Made by a program: the position numbers and the translations under genes | Source of the DNA: Ignavibacterium sp. | GTDB lineage: Bacteria; Bacteroidota; Ignavibacteria; Ignavibacteriales; Ignavibacteriaceae | Length of the DNA stretch: 64,000 bases | Direction of reading: 5' to 3' | NCBI GenBank assembly: GCA_018335755.1 | Contig: JAGXRK010000045.1 | Coordinates: forward strand, 62,001 to 126,000 | Notes under the pieces: model-generated | The model's database searches: none | What the model was told of the DNA's origin: nothing | What the model saw: the letters and a program-made list of their open reading frames with translations, nothing else | In this document: positions 19,397 through 30,581 of the stretch, in pieces | How the letters are laid out: each line of letters opens with the position of its first letter | Numbering within the stretch: position 1 is the stretch's first letter

Positions 19397-20863
19397 TTGA
19401 ATTCTAAAGCAAAACTACAGTGTTTGAAAATATTCAATTCACTGTTAATGCTGCTCATCCTTATATCCTTCAATACTGAACTAAGTGCAAACGATATCAG
19501 TGTAAAAAATGTACGGCTGACCGGACAAGTTAGCAATTCCCATTCTTTTGTGAACTTTGACCTTAGCTGGGAAAACTCATGGAGAAACAGTACAAACTGG
19601 GATGCTGCCTGGTTATTTGTTAAATACAAAGTTGGAACCGGAGAATGGCAGCACGCAACTTTATCTGCAACTCCAACTGATCATACTGCACCAACAGGTT
19701 CAACAATATCACCTTCGTCAGACGGAAAAGGTGTGTTCATTTACAGAAGTTCTGAAGGAACCGGCTACAACGATTTTGCTGATGTTTTATTAAGATGGAA
19801 TTACAACTCTGACGGAGTTGCAAATGATGCACAGGTAACCGTAAAAGTTTTTGCGATTGAAATGGTTTATATTCCGGAAGCCAGTTTCAGTATTGGCGAT
19901 GGTTTATCATTTCGTAGATTTCATACTTCCGGGGACTCTTTATCGCCTTATTTAATTGCTTCAGAAGATGCAATAACCATTAGTGAAACTACTCCTTCTA
20001 GTCTTTGGGCTACAGCAAACATGGAAACAGGCACTGGTCAGATACCTGCGGAATTTCCTAAAGGTTATAATGCTTTTTACCTAATGAAATATGAAGTCAC
20101 ACAGGGGCAATACACAGAGTTTTTAAATATTCTTTCAGCAACTCAGTCAGCAGCGCGGATTGATACCTCTGTTATGAAGGGTAATCGCTTTACAATTATT
20201 GGAGGCTACCCTTTATTTACAACTAATCGACCCGCCCGTGCTTGTAATTTTTTAGCATATACTGATGGTGCGGCTTATGCAGATTGGGCTGCTTTAAGAC
20301 CAATTACAGAATTTGAATTTGAAAAAGCTGCCAGAGGTACATCTTCACCTGTAGCAGGAGAATATGCCTGGGGAAATACAAATATTGATCTGACCGGCGA
20401 CTTAAGCGGTACCGAAAACGGTACCGAAACAGTTACCGGAGGATTAAATTGTAACCATCAAGTTTTTTTTGCTAATGGTGATGGTGATGGAAGAGGCCCT
20501 ATAAGATCTGGTATATTTGCTGCTACACTTAATACACGCGAGGGCTCAGGCGGTTCTTTCTATGGTGTAATGGAAATGAGTGGTAATGTCTGGGAAACAA
20601 TGGTTACAAGCGGTTTAGCAGCAAGCAGGTCATTTCAGGGAACTCACGGTGATGGAATTGTGGCTGCAAATGGAAATGCAACAAATTCCGATTGGCCTGG
20701 TTTTTCCGGAGGAACTGTTTCCTTTAATAGCGGAGTAGGGGGGCGTGGAGGCGGTTTTCAAAATTTCCAGGTTTTTCTCAGAATTTCAGACAGATTTTAC
20801 AGTAACTCACCAGCTTTGCGTGAGATCGGTAACGGATTCCGTGCCGGTAGAACAGCAGAATAA
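19397..20863 (+). CDS. Secreted SUMF1/EgtB/PvdO-family (formylglycine-generating-enzyme-like) protein
   Basis: FYLMKYEVTQGQYTEFLN, RPITEFEFEKAARG, YGVMEMSGNVWE, GNGFRAGRTAE; signal peptide. Confidence 0.85.
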   Translation: MNSKAKLQCLKIFNSLLMLLILISFNTELSANDISVKNVRLTGQVSNSHSFVNFDLSWENSWRNSTNWDAAWLFVKYKVGTGEWQHATLSATPTDHTAPTGSTISPSSDGKGVFIYRSSEGTGYNDFADVLLRWNYNSDGVANDAQVTVKVFAIEMVYIPEASFSIGDGLSFRRFHTSGDSLSPYLIASEDAITISETTPSSLWATANMETGTGQIPAEFPKGYNAFYLMKYEVTQGQYTEFLNILSATQSAARIDTSVMKGNRFTIIGGYPLFTTNRPARACNFLAYTDGAAYADWAALRPITEFEFEKAARGTSSPVAGEYAWGNTNIDLTGDLSGTENGTETVTGGLNCNHQVFFANGDGDGRGPIRSGIFAATLNTREGSGGSFYGVMEMSGNVWETMVTSGLAASRSFQGTHGDGIVAANGNATNSDWPGFSGGTVSFNSGVGGRGGGFQNFQVFLRISDRFYSNSPALREIGNGFRAGRTAE

Positions 20864-20881
20864 TTTAAACAGGATTTTACT

Positions 20882-21664
20882 ATGAAAATGAAATTGATAC
20901 TCTTAATCACTTTTTGCATAAGCTCATTAGCGTTTGCACAGTACAACGGCGGCAACGGCTCCGGTTATGGTGCCGCTTCAAGCACTGCTGCTCAGTTGTC
21001 CGCCTTCCTGCAGGGTCCGTTCAGCGGCGGGAGTATGTCAATTGCACTTAATACAAATAATTTTATTCCTGTAACGCAGCCATACAGTGCAGCGCCGTGG
21101 AATTATGCCGGAACTGAGTCAGTTGCTTCTATACCAACCGGAGTGGTTGATTGGGTACTGGTTGAACTAAGAAAAACCACTGCCGCTTCTTCAGTTGATG
21201 AAAGAAGGGCTTGTTTTATTTTAAGTGACGGCAGTATTGTGGACTTAGACGGTTCCAGTCCTGTTAAATTTACCGCCGCAAGCACAAACGACTATTATAT
21301 TGTAATTCGTCACAGGAACCATCTTGCAATTATGAGTGCAAATTCTGTAAGTTTAAGCAGTTCACTTGACGGAACTTATTTAACAGGCGGCGGTTCTGAA
21401 TATGATTTTAGCTCTGCTCAGTCGCAGGCTTATAGTTCAGGTAGTGATCCGATGCGATTAATAAGTGGTACTTACGTTATGATGTCAGGTGATTCCGATA
21501 AAAATGGATCTATACTGGCACCTGACTATTCACTTTGGTTTACCCAAAATGGAATAGGGGTGGGTTATTTAGATGAAGATTTTGATATGAATGGTGAAGT
21601 ATTGGCTCCAGATTTTAATTTACATTGGATACAGAATAATGGGACCCAAAGTCAAGTACCCTAA
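20882..21664 (+). CDS. Secreted protein with two C-terminal dockerin-like calcium-binding repeats
   Basis: Signal peptide; GDSDKNGSILAPDYSLWFTQNG and EDFDMNGEVLAPDFNLHWIQNNG. Confidence 0.55.
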   Translation: MKMKLILLITFCISSLAFAQYNGGNGSGYGAASSTAAQLSAFLQGPFSGGSMSIALNTNNFIPVTQPYSAAPWNYAGTESVASIPTGVVDWVLVELRKTTAASSVDERRACFILSDGSIVDLDGSSPVKFTAASTNDYYIVIRHRNHLAIMSANSVSLSSSLDGTYLTGGGSEYDFSSAQSQAYSSGSDPMRLISGTYVMMSGDSDKNGSILAPDYSLWFTQNGIGVGYLDEDFDMNGEVLAPDFNLHWIQNNGTQSQVP

Positions 21665-21714
21665 TTAACTAGTTATGAAAAAGAATAGAATGTGAAATCA
21701 AACAGAGGTAAAAT

Positions 21715-22818
21715 ATGAAATCCTTACCTAATGCAATATTAATATTATCAATGGCATTATTGTTATCTTCGGTAAAAATTTATAGCCAAACAGTCGATTT
21801 AAGATTTATTGTTATCCAAAATGACCAGACAGTTAATGGGACCTACGCTGTGAAGGCGCAGATAAAATTAAATACAGAATCAGATATGGGTACAAGTTCA
21901 ATACAGTTTTCTTATAATACTGCTGGACTTGATTTCCCTTCTACTCCCGTAGAAAACACTCACTTTTTTTACCATAACTTCCAGGGATTTATTCCTGGTG
22001 GCGTGCCTTTTACAAATTACAGTTCTACAGTTACTAGACCAATATTAGGTAAAGTTTCAATTAACATTGTTTTATCTATTGGGGCTGATGGTCAAACGAT
22101 AACTACTGATTGGATGGACATTGCTTCGATATATTTTACAATTTTAGATATTAATGAGTTCTCAAATTTACAATGGATACAAGAAACTACAACAATTTTT
22201 AATGATTTAAATAGTCAATTCACCAACGGAACATTTTTCGACGAAAACTCTCCCCTCCCCGTTGAACTTTCATCATTCACATCAAAATTGATAAATGATA
22301 AAGTACAGTTAAACTGGCAGACAGCAACAGAGGTAAGTAATTACGGATTTAATGTTGAGAGAAGTGTTAAGGACGGAGAGTGGAGTACAATCGGTTTTGT
22401 TGAGGGCTACGGAAACTCAAACTCGCCAAAGTCTTACAGTTTTAGTGATAAAGATCTTTTTGCAGGCGGCAGCGAATTCCGTTACAGACTTAAACAAATT
22501 GACACCGACGGCAAGTTTGAATACTCGGATGTTGTTGCTGTTACGGTAATACCTACGCAATTTGAATTAGCACAGAATTATCCTAATCCGTTCAACCCTG
22601 CTACAACAATAAGATTTTCTCTGCCGCAGTCGACACAGATAAAGTTAAACGTTTACAATTTACTGGGTCAGCAGATTGCAACCATTGCAGAAGGATTGTT
22701 TGAACAGGGATTTCACAAAGTTGAATTCAATGCATCGGAGCTGCCAAGCGGCGCATACATTTACCGCATAGAAAGTGCTAACTTCGTTCAGGTTAAAAAG
22801 ATGGTGCTGATAAAATAA
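21715..22818 (+). CDS. Secreted T9SS type A sorting-domain protein
   Basis: Signal peptide; LAQNYPNPFNPATTIRFSL...VQVKKMVLIK. Confidence 0.85.
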   Translation: MKSLPNAILILSMALLLSSVKIYSQTVDLRFIVIQNDQTVNGTYAVKAQIKLNTESDMGTSSIQFSYNTAGLDFPSTPVENTHFFYHNFQGFIPGGVPFTNYSSTVTRPILGKVSINIVLSIGADGQTITTDWMDIASIYFTILDINEFSNLQWIQETTTIFNDLNSQFTNGTFFDENSPLPVELSSFTSKLINDKVQLNWQTATEVSNYGFNVERSVKDGEWSTIGFVEGYGNSNSPKSYSFSDKDLFAGGSEFRYRLKQIDTDGKFEYSDVVAVTVIPTQFELAQNYPNPFNPATTIRFSLPQSTQIKLNVYNLLGQQIATIAEGLFEQGFHKVEFNASELPSGAYIYRIESANFVQVKKMVLIK

Positions 22819-22840
22819 AAACATAAAATATTTGTTTAAT

Positions 22841-22877
22841 AAAAACCCCCGTCAATACTTACTGATGGGGGTTTTTT
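22841..22877 (+). terminator. Rho-independent-type terminator
   Basis: AAAAACCCCC...GGGGGTTTTTT directly after the 21715-22818 stop. Confidence 0.8.
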
Positions 22878-22940
22878 AGTTAAAGTTAGAGGAGAAAAGT
22901 TTTCCAACAAATCTCTTTAAAAGCAAATCCGCTATTTGGA

Positions 22941-22964
22941 TTTTACTCAATGCATTGAGTAAAA
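22941..22964. promoter_or_regulatory. Perfect 24-bp palindrome
   Basis: TTTTACTCAATGCATTGAGTAAAA. Confidence 0.6.
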
Positions 22965-23057
22965 GAATATCTTAAAGGAAAAGAATTGAAAAACGGATTT
23001 TCGAAAAGAATAAGCTGATGAAGTTAAGTAAATTAGATCTGATTTGATGACTAATAT

Positions 23058-23969
23058 TTAGTTACAAATAAGTTTATAAACATTGAAAATCTTTAATGAT
23101 ATTATCTTATTATCTAAATGTTGAATTAAATCTCTCCCGTTACTCCTCACATTTTTACTTGTAATATAATTGACAGCACTAGCAATTTCTAGAGGTTCAA
23201 AATCAACAATAAAACAATTATTAGTTGAAGATAAAATTTCTGGTACATCGCCAACCTTTGTAGCTACAATAGGACAGTTACAAGCCATAGCCTCTTTTAC
23301 CACTTGAGGAGAACCTTCATATTTTGACGTCAACAAAAGACAGTCACATGCATTCATAAGTAAATTGACTTGCTCTCTTGAATAATTTTTTAATTCAATT
23401 AATTCAACATTTTTTAATAAACTTATTGCTTTTTTTGCTAAGTGATAGTTTTTAACCGGATTATCAAAGTGACTAGTAAAAAGAACTAATTTAACATTAT
23501 TATTAAAGCCCAAGGCTTTTCGCGCAACATTTTTTGGAATTGGATAGAATATATTCAGATCAATTCCACAAGGAATTGTTATACTTTTTGAAATGAATTT
23601 TTTAATTACTAACTGATTAGAAACGAAAATATTTTTTCTTGAAAGTAAAATTCCAGGTAAAGAAAGAAATCTGTTTTTTGATATGTTAATATCACTACCA
23701 TGAAATGTTATTACAACAGGGACTTTTCTTTGCATAGAAGCTAAAGTCCCGATTAGACCATAATGTGCATGGATCAGATCATAATTTTCAGACTTTAAAA
23801 TTTTCTTTAATTTTAACAAAATTCGTAAATAACCATTGATACCTTTTTGATCAATCGGTAAATGACTGAAAGTTACCCCTAGCTTTTCCAAACCTTTGAT
23901 TTGTTCATTAATGTATGGCCGAATGACTTTATAGTCCGTAATGCTATGTAAAACTAAAACTTTCATCAA
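23058..23969 (-). CDS. Glycosyltransferase family 4-like
   Basis: PVVITFHGSDINISKN; SKYEGSPQVVKEAMACNCPIVATKVGDVPEIL. Confidence 0.85.
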   Translation of the reverse strand: MMKVLVLHSITDYKVIRPYINEQIKGLEKLGVTFSHLPIDQKGINGYLRILLKLKKILKSENYDLIHAHYGLIGTLASMQRKVPVVITFHGSDINISKNRFLSLPGILLSRKNIFVSNQLVIKKFISKSITIPCGIDLNIFYPIPKNVARKALGFNNNVKLVLFTSHFDNPVKNYHLAKKAISLLKNVELIELKNYSREQVNLLMNACDCLLLTSKYEGSPQVVKEAMACNCPIVATKVGDVPEILSSTNNCFIVDFEPLEIASAVNYITSKNVRSNGRDLIQHLDNKIISLKIFNVYKLICN

Positions 23970-24088
23970 TTTATCATAGTTTTTAATGATGGTATAATTT
24001 TTATTGAAGTAATTTGAACTATTGGTCGCTCAGCCTCAATCATTAAAAGGGTGGTCAGTAATTTGTCATACATCAAATGTATTCTAAT

Positions 24089-25258
24089 TTATCCCTGCCA
24101 CAAATCATCTAGCAAAGAATAAAACTTTGGTTTATTATTATCCCAATTGTATTCCTTTATATATTTATTGGCAGCAACAACTAATTCCTTTCTTCTTTCT
24201 GAATCATTATAGAGCTTTAATATTTTATTTGCTAAATCTACGTGATTTTCTGATTCAAAAAATTCTACTATCGAATCATTAAAGTAAGAGTTGGAAGCTT
24301 TGGTTCGGGAAACAATTGCTGGTATACCCATAGCCATATATTCCATTACTTTTACACTTAAAGTTTCACCTGAATAGACGCCATCTTTTTTAGGATCTAT
24401 TCCTATATCTGCCTCGAGTAATAGTTTTGGTATCTCATTATGAGGTATAGAACTTAAAATATTAATATATCCGGAAACACCAGATTTTTTTATTAGTTCA
24501 GTTAGATTATGACTTTTTCTTAATTCACCAATGATAATTAGCAATAATGAAGGAATTGAATCTTTAATAATACTTATTGATTTAATTAATGTATTTAATC
24601 CATTTTGTTCCGAAAGATTTCCGTGATAAACTATAGTGAAATTATTATTATTATTATTACCATTTAAGCATTTCTTATTAAATAATTTTAAATTTGGTGC
24701 GTTAGATACTACACTACATTTAGATTCTGAAATACCTCTACTAATCAACCTCTGCTTCCATAAATCTGTCACTGTTATTACATGATTAGCATACAAAACA
24801 GAAATTCTTTCAATAATTTTCAACGTTCGGACAACAATATGATTTTCACATAGAGAAAATTTCTGCATAGCAAATTCAGGAACTAAATCATGTATATCGA
24901 GGATTATTTTAGATCCGAATAATTTCGGTAGTATTGTAGTGAATACTAAAAAATCAGGTATATTATTTACATAGATCAAATTATATTTTTCTTTAATATA
25001 CAAGTAAGATGTCATTAAGGTGGCTAGAATAAAAAAAGATAAATGCTTCAGGAGATATTGAGATTGTCTGGTTTCTTTGAATTTTCTACTTAGTATTTTA
25101 TGTACTTTAATTCCATCATAAACATTAAAATTTTCATTATTTTTCCATTTTAGTGAAATAACATCAACCTTATACCCCTTTTGCTTAAGGGCTGTAGCTG
25201 CTCTTTGAACTCTCCCATCAATCTCGTAAAATCCATACACAATCATTAAAATTTTCAA
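24089..25258 (-). CDS. Glycosyltransferase family 4-like
   Basis: FTIVYHGNLSEQNGLNTLIKSI; GIDPKKDGVYSGETLSVKVMEYMAMGIPAIVSRT. Confidence 0.85.
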   Translation of the reverse strand: MKILMIVYGFYEIDGRVQRAATALKQKGYKVDVISLKWKNNENFNVYDGIKVHKILSRKFKETRQSQYLLKHLSFFILATLMTSYLYIKEKYNLIYVNNIPDFLVFTTILPKLFGSKIILDIHDLVPEFAMQKFSLCENHIVVRTLKIIERISVLYANHVITVTDLWKQRLISRGISESKCSVVSNAPNLKLFNKKCLNGNNNNNNFTIVYHGNLSEQNGLNTLIKSISIIKDSIPSLLLIIIGELRKSHNLTELIKKSGVSGYINILSSIPHNEIPKLLLEADIGIDPKKDGVYSGETLSVKVMEYMAMGIPAIVSRTKASNSYFNDSIVEFFESENHVDLANKILKLYNDSERRKELVVAANKYIKEYNWDNNKPKFYSLLDDLWQG

Positions 25259-25470
25259 TTGGTTACCTGTACAAGATTAAAAAGAGAGAATGGATAAAAA
25301 AATGATAAGCACAAAATAAACTGGAATAAAATTTGGGAGAGAACTTTTTATGGAATTTATTAATTAGAATTAAGCGCATTAATTTTTATCATAATACTTA
25401 GAAATAGCTAAAATTTGAAATGTAGAATATTCAATTATTTATAATCAAGAAGTTTCTATATCGAAAAAAT

Positions 25471-26490
25471 CTAATTGAAAAGATTAACTGCTTTACTACT
25501 AATGTAAAGCTCTTCTTTGAATAGATTTGGATTTATTGAATTAAACCACTCGTAAGTTTTTTTTAGTCCTGAATCTAAAGAGATCACAGGAGACCAATGT
25601 AACGACTTTCTGATTTTTTCAGTGCTTAACTCACGTCTGTTTATATTATCAATTACTCTGGGCTCAATATGCAGATGCTCTAATTCTTTTCCTGCAATCT
25701 GTAAAATTAATTTTGCTAAATTATTTATACTTGTTTCTTTTCCTGAACTTATATTATAGACTTCACCAATTGCTTTTGGGGAAATCGCAGCAAGTATAGC
25801 AGCATCTATTGTATCATCAATATGAGTGAAATCTCTGGTCTGTTCCCCATTACCATATATTTTAAGCGGGTAATTATTTGCTATACAATCAAAGAATTTT
25901 GCTATAACACCACAATACTTATTGATTGGATTCTGTTTAATACCATAGACGTTAGAAAATCTTAAAATGGTTAATGGTATTTCAAATGATTCATAGAAGG
26001 CAACACAATAGTTTTCTGCTGAAATTTTGCTGGCAGCATAAGGACTTAATGGTCTAAGGCTAGTTTCTTCCTGGATTGGGAAATTTATTGCATTACCATA
26101 TACAGAAGCTGAGGAGGCAAAAACTATCTTTTCAACATTATACTTTTTTGCTGCCAATAAAACATTTAAAGTACCCCCAACATTCACCTGAAAATCAGCA
26201 TCTGGATTTTCTGTTGAAAGCATAATATTTCCTGCAGCTAAATGAAAAATAATATCGGCCTTACTTACAAGCTCATTAACTAGTGAAGAATCTGTTACTG
26301 ATCCATTAATAAAATTAATATCGGCAAATGAGTCAATATTTTCTAACTTTCCCGTAAAAAGATTATCAAGAACAGTAACATTGTTGTTTAGTAAAACCAG
26401 TCTGTCAACCAAATTTGATCCTATAAATCCAGCCCCTCCAGTAACAAGAATATTTTTATATCCAAGGTGGGAAATATCTAGTAACTGCAT
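25471..26490 (-). CDS. NAD-dependent sugar epimerase/dehydratase (UDP-glucose 4-epimerase-like)
   Basis: ILVTGGAGFIGSNLVDRL, ASSASVYG, SPYAASKISAENYC, RFSNVYGIKQNP. Confidence 0.9.
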   Translation of the reverse strand: MQLLDISHLGYKNILVTGGAGFIGSNLVDRLVLLNNNVTVLDNLFTGKLENIDSFADINFINGSVTDSSLVNELVSKADIIFHLAAGNIMLSTENPDADFQVNVGGTLNVLLAAKKYNVEKIVFASSASVYGNAINFPIQEETSLRPLSPYAASKISAENYCVAFYESFEIPLTILRFSNVYGIKQNPINKYCGVIAKFFDCIANNYPLKIYGNGEQTRDFTHIDDTIDAAILAAISPKAIGEVYNISSGKETSINNLAKLILQIAGKELEHLHIEPRVIDNINRRELSTEKIRKSLHWSPVISLDSGLKKTYEWFNSINPNLFKEELYISSKAVNLFN

Positions 26491-26502
26491 ATATTTACCC
26501 CC

Positions 26503-27201
26503 TTATTCTGCATCTTTACCTTTTATGACAGAAAAAAAAGTTTTTAACAAAATTTTGATATCCAGAGTAAGAGACCAATTTTTTATATACCAAATATCCA
26601 GTTTCATTGCCTCATCATAATCTAATGCTGAATCACGAAATTTAAGTTTTGACAATCCCGTTAAACCAGGCTTAACTGTTAGTCTATCGTAATACCAATC
26701 CTTATAATGAATAACTTCATAAGAAGGGTGGGGTCTTGGGCCAACTAAACTCATATCCCCTTTCAGAATGTTAAAAAACTGTGGTATTTCATCAAAACTT
26801 TTTTTTCTTAAAAACTTTCCAATCGATGTGCAACGTGCTGTAACTTTTGATCGATAAATATTAAGGTCATCAGTAAAATTATTTTCACTATGTAGTGCTT
26901 GAATATACTTGCTATGGTTGTTTTCATTCAAATTTTCCTGCATTGATCTAAATTTGTACAATGTAAATGGATAGCCTAAATATCCAACTCTCTTTTGTTT
27001 GTAAATTATAGCCCCTCTTGAAGTTAACTTTATAGCAACTGAAATCAATAACATAAAAACTGATAGAGAAATTAAACATACTAATGAAATAAATATATCA
27101 ATCAATCTTTTTAGAAATCGTTCTTTTCTTCCGATCCTCTTGGCAGGTAGGATTTCATTAATGGTTTTATTTATTAGTGAGATGTGGTTAATAGTATGCA
27201 T
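26503..27201 (-). CDS. Sugar transferase (undecaprenyl-phosphate sugar phosphotransferase family)
   Basis: IYKQKRVGYLGYPFTLYKFRSM, FDEIPQFFNILKGDMSLVGPRPHPSYE, VKPGLTGLSKL. Confidence 0.9.
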   Translation of the reverse strand: MHTINHISLINKTINEILPAKRIGRKERFLKRLIDIFISLVCLISLSVFMLLISVAIKLTSRGAIIYKQKRVGYLGYPFTLYKFRSMQENLNENNHSKYIQALHSENNFTDDLNIYRSKVTARCTSIGKFLRKKSFDEIPQFFNILKGDMSLVGPRPHPSYEVIHYKDWYYDRLTVKPGLTGLSKLKFRDSALDYDEAMKLDIWYIKNWSLTLDIKILLKTFFSVIKGKDAE

Positions 27202-27450
27202 ATTTTATAGAAACTTTTTTTGTATTTACAAAAATTTGCATACCAAATCTCTTTTAATTAAGAAAATACTTACTCAATTATTGCACCACTACAAAATCGA
27301 AAGTAATGAATAAATCAATGATAGGTTAGAGGTTTTTTTGAGATAATGTATCGTAATAACACAGTTTAATGTTGAGTTTTTACAAGATTAATAAAAGAAT
27401 TAAAAAAAATGTACGCCGTAACTTATTATTCGATACATTAAAGTAATTGA

Positions 27451-27495
27451 ATTTTACTCAATGCACTGAGTAAAATTACTCAACGCACTGAGTAA
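27451..27495. promoter_or_regulatory. Two tandem near-palindromes of the same family as 22941-22964
   Basis: ATTTTACTCAATGCACTGAGTAAAAT then TTACTCAACGCACTGAGTAA. Confidence 0.6.
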
Positions 27496-27509
27496 ATGAT
27501 GTTAACCTC

Positions 27510-28922
27510 TCACAAATTAAAATACATTTTATATTCAAACGGATGAGGCATTGTACCGATAGAATGAATTTCTTCATTCTTTATTTTCACCCATTGGTCT
27601 ATCAGTTCATCAGTAAATATTCCGCCGCGTTTTAAGAATTCGTTATCTGCAGCCAGAGCATCCAGTGCTTCTGCAAGATTCCTCGGTAGGAAGTGTATCT
27701 TTTCTTTGTAATCATCGGATAAAAAGTTTTTATCAATGGGTCCGAATCCTTCTTTAACCGGATCAATTTTGTTTACAACGCCGTCTATTCCTGCAAGCAG
27801 CATTGCTACTGTGCACAGGTACGGATTAGCAGTTGCATCAGGCGGACGGTATTCAAATCTTGTTTCATCCGGATTTGAAATGTACTTAGGGATTCTTATT
27901 GCCGATGCGCGATTACCCTGTCCGTATGTTAGTGCAACGGGCGCTTCAAATCCCGGCACCAGTCTTTTATAGGAATTTGTACTCGGATTGGTGAACGCAG
28001 AAAGTGCGGGTCCGTGTTTCAGCATTCCACCGATAAAGTATCTGCCAAGTTCATTTATGTTTCCGTACTCCCCTTTTTTATAAAATGCATTCTTTCCCTT
28101 CTTTGTTAAATAAAAGTGAAGATGCATTCCATTGCCAGCCTGCTGATACATCGGCTTGGGCATAAAGGTTATGTACAATCCTTTCTGCTTTGCAAAATTG
28201 AAAAGGATGTATTTTGCAGTTACAATATTATCACCCGTATCAAGCAAGGTGCTGAAGTAAGTTTCGATTTCCTGCTGACCTCTTTCACCAACTTCGTGAT
28301 GGTGATACTTAACGTGAATACCTTTGGCCTTTAATAGTTTGCAGGCTTCGTCACGAAAGTCATCATACTCATCAAAAGGGTTTGCAGCGTGATATGCTTT
28401 TTTGTAAAACTCTTCCGCGTGTTCAACTTTGTAATAAGATGATGCTGTTCTTGTATCAAACTCTACATTTGAAAATATATAGAATTCAAATTCCGGTCCC
28501 CACCAGGATTGATCGCAGCCGGTGGTTTTTTTGAGAAGTGCTTCAGCTTGTTTTGCCAAATATCTTCCATCCTGATTAAATGGAGTTCTTTTTTCATCAG
28601 TCAAAACAATATGTGAATAAAAGCTGAGAGTGGGAGCTTCGCGGAATGGATCCATTTTCCCGGTTGCAAGATCCGGAATAAGGATCATATCGCTGTTCTC
28701 AACTTTTCTGAATCCATAACTGGAACCGTCGAAACCGACACCTTCCTTCAACAGCTTTTCAAGTATCTTGTCGTAATACGGAAGTGTTATGTGATGCAGT
28801 CTTCCCGTAAGGTCGATTGCTTTTAGATCGATGAACTCAACTTTATTTTTTTTAATTAAGTTCTTGCTTTCTTCGAGATGATTTTTTTTCATAATACCCC
28901 TGCGGATAAAGGATGTTTTCAA
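27510..28922 (-). CDS. glnA: Glutamine synthetase (start may be the internal ATG, MKKNHLEES)
   Basis: GVGFDGSSYGFRKVENSDMILIPD, GNGMHLHFYLTKKGKNAFY, NPSTNSYKRLVPGFEAPVALTYG, RFEYRPPDATANPYL. Confidence 0.92.
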   Translation of the reverse strand: MKTSFIRRGIMKKNHLEESKNLIKKNKVEFIDLKAIDLTGRLHHITLPYYDKILEKLLKEGVGFDGSSYGFRKVENSDMILIPDLATGKMDPFREAPTLSFYSHIVLTDEKRTPFNQDGRYLAKQAEALLKKTTGCDQSWWGPEFEFYIFSNVEFDTRTASSYYKVEHAEEFYKKAYHAANPFDEYDDFRDEACKLLKAKGIHVKYHHHEVGERGQQEIETYFSTLLDTGDNIVTAKYILFNFAKQKGLYITFMPKPMYQQAGNGMHLHFYLTKKGKNAFYKKGEYGNINELGRYFIGGMLKHGPALSAFTNPSTNSYKRLVPGFEAPVALTYGQGNRASAIRIPKYISNPDETRFEYRPPDATANPYLCTVAMLLAGIDGVVNKIDPVKEGFGPIDKNFLSDDYKEKIHFLPRNLAEALDALAADNEFLKRGGIFTDELIDQWVKIKNEEIHSIGTMPHPFEYKMYFNL

Positions 28923-28950
28923 ATAAATATTTTAATAAGAACAAAAATAA

Positions 28951-29084
28951 GGCTGTCTCACAAGTAGTGTTTTCTCGATAATTTTTCTGTCCCGATGTAT
29001 CGGGACAGAAAAAAACTCGAAAACCGGCAGTAATAAAAGGTTCTCGAGTAATGAAATGTATCGAGAGAACCTTTTGAGACAGCC
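28951..29084. mobile_element. MITE-like element, copy 1
   Basis: GGCTGTCTCA...TGAGACAGCC (perfect 10-bp TIR); internal CTGTCCCGATGTATCGGGACAG; no ORF. Confidence 0.8.
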
Positions 29085-29094
29085 TCTTTAAATA

Positions 29095-30417
<1,323 letters not shown>

Positions 30418-30581
30418 TTATAAATAAATTGTAAAAAATAACCTGATAAAATTACTTAATAGTATTAAAGAATTAAAGTGAAAAGGTAAGGATTCGGTAT
30501 GATGTGCCAGGATTCACTTAATTTATTTTTAGGAATTACCTGCTGATTGAAGCACTAAGTGAACTGATAAACTTAAATCAG

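Noticed and set aside
24641-24665. ATT trinucleotide run giving NNNNNN in a glycosyltransferase, considered as a phase-variable tract
   Set aside because: Changes in trinucleotide number keep the frame; most likely a tolerated loop expansion.
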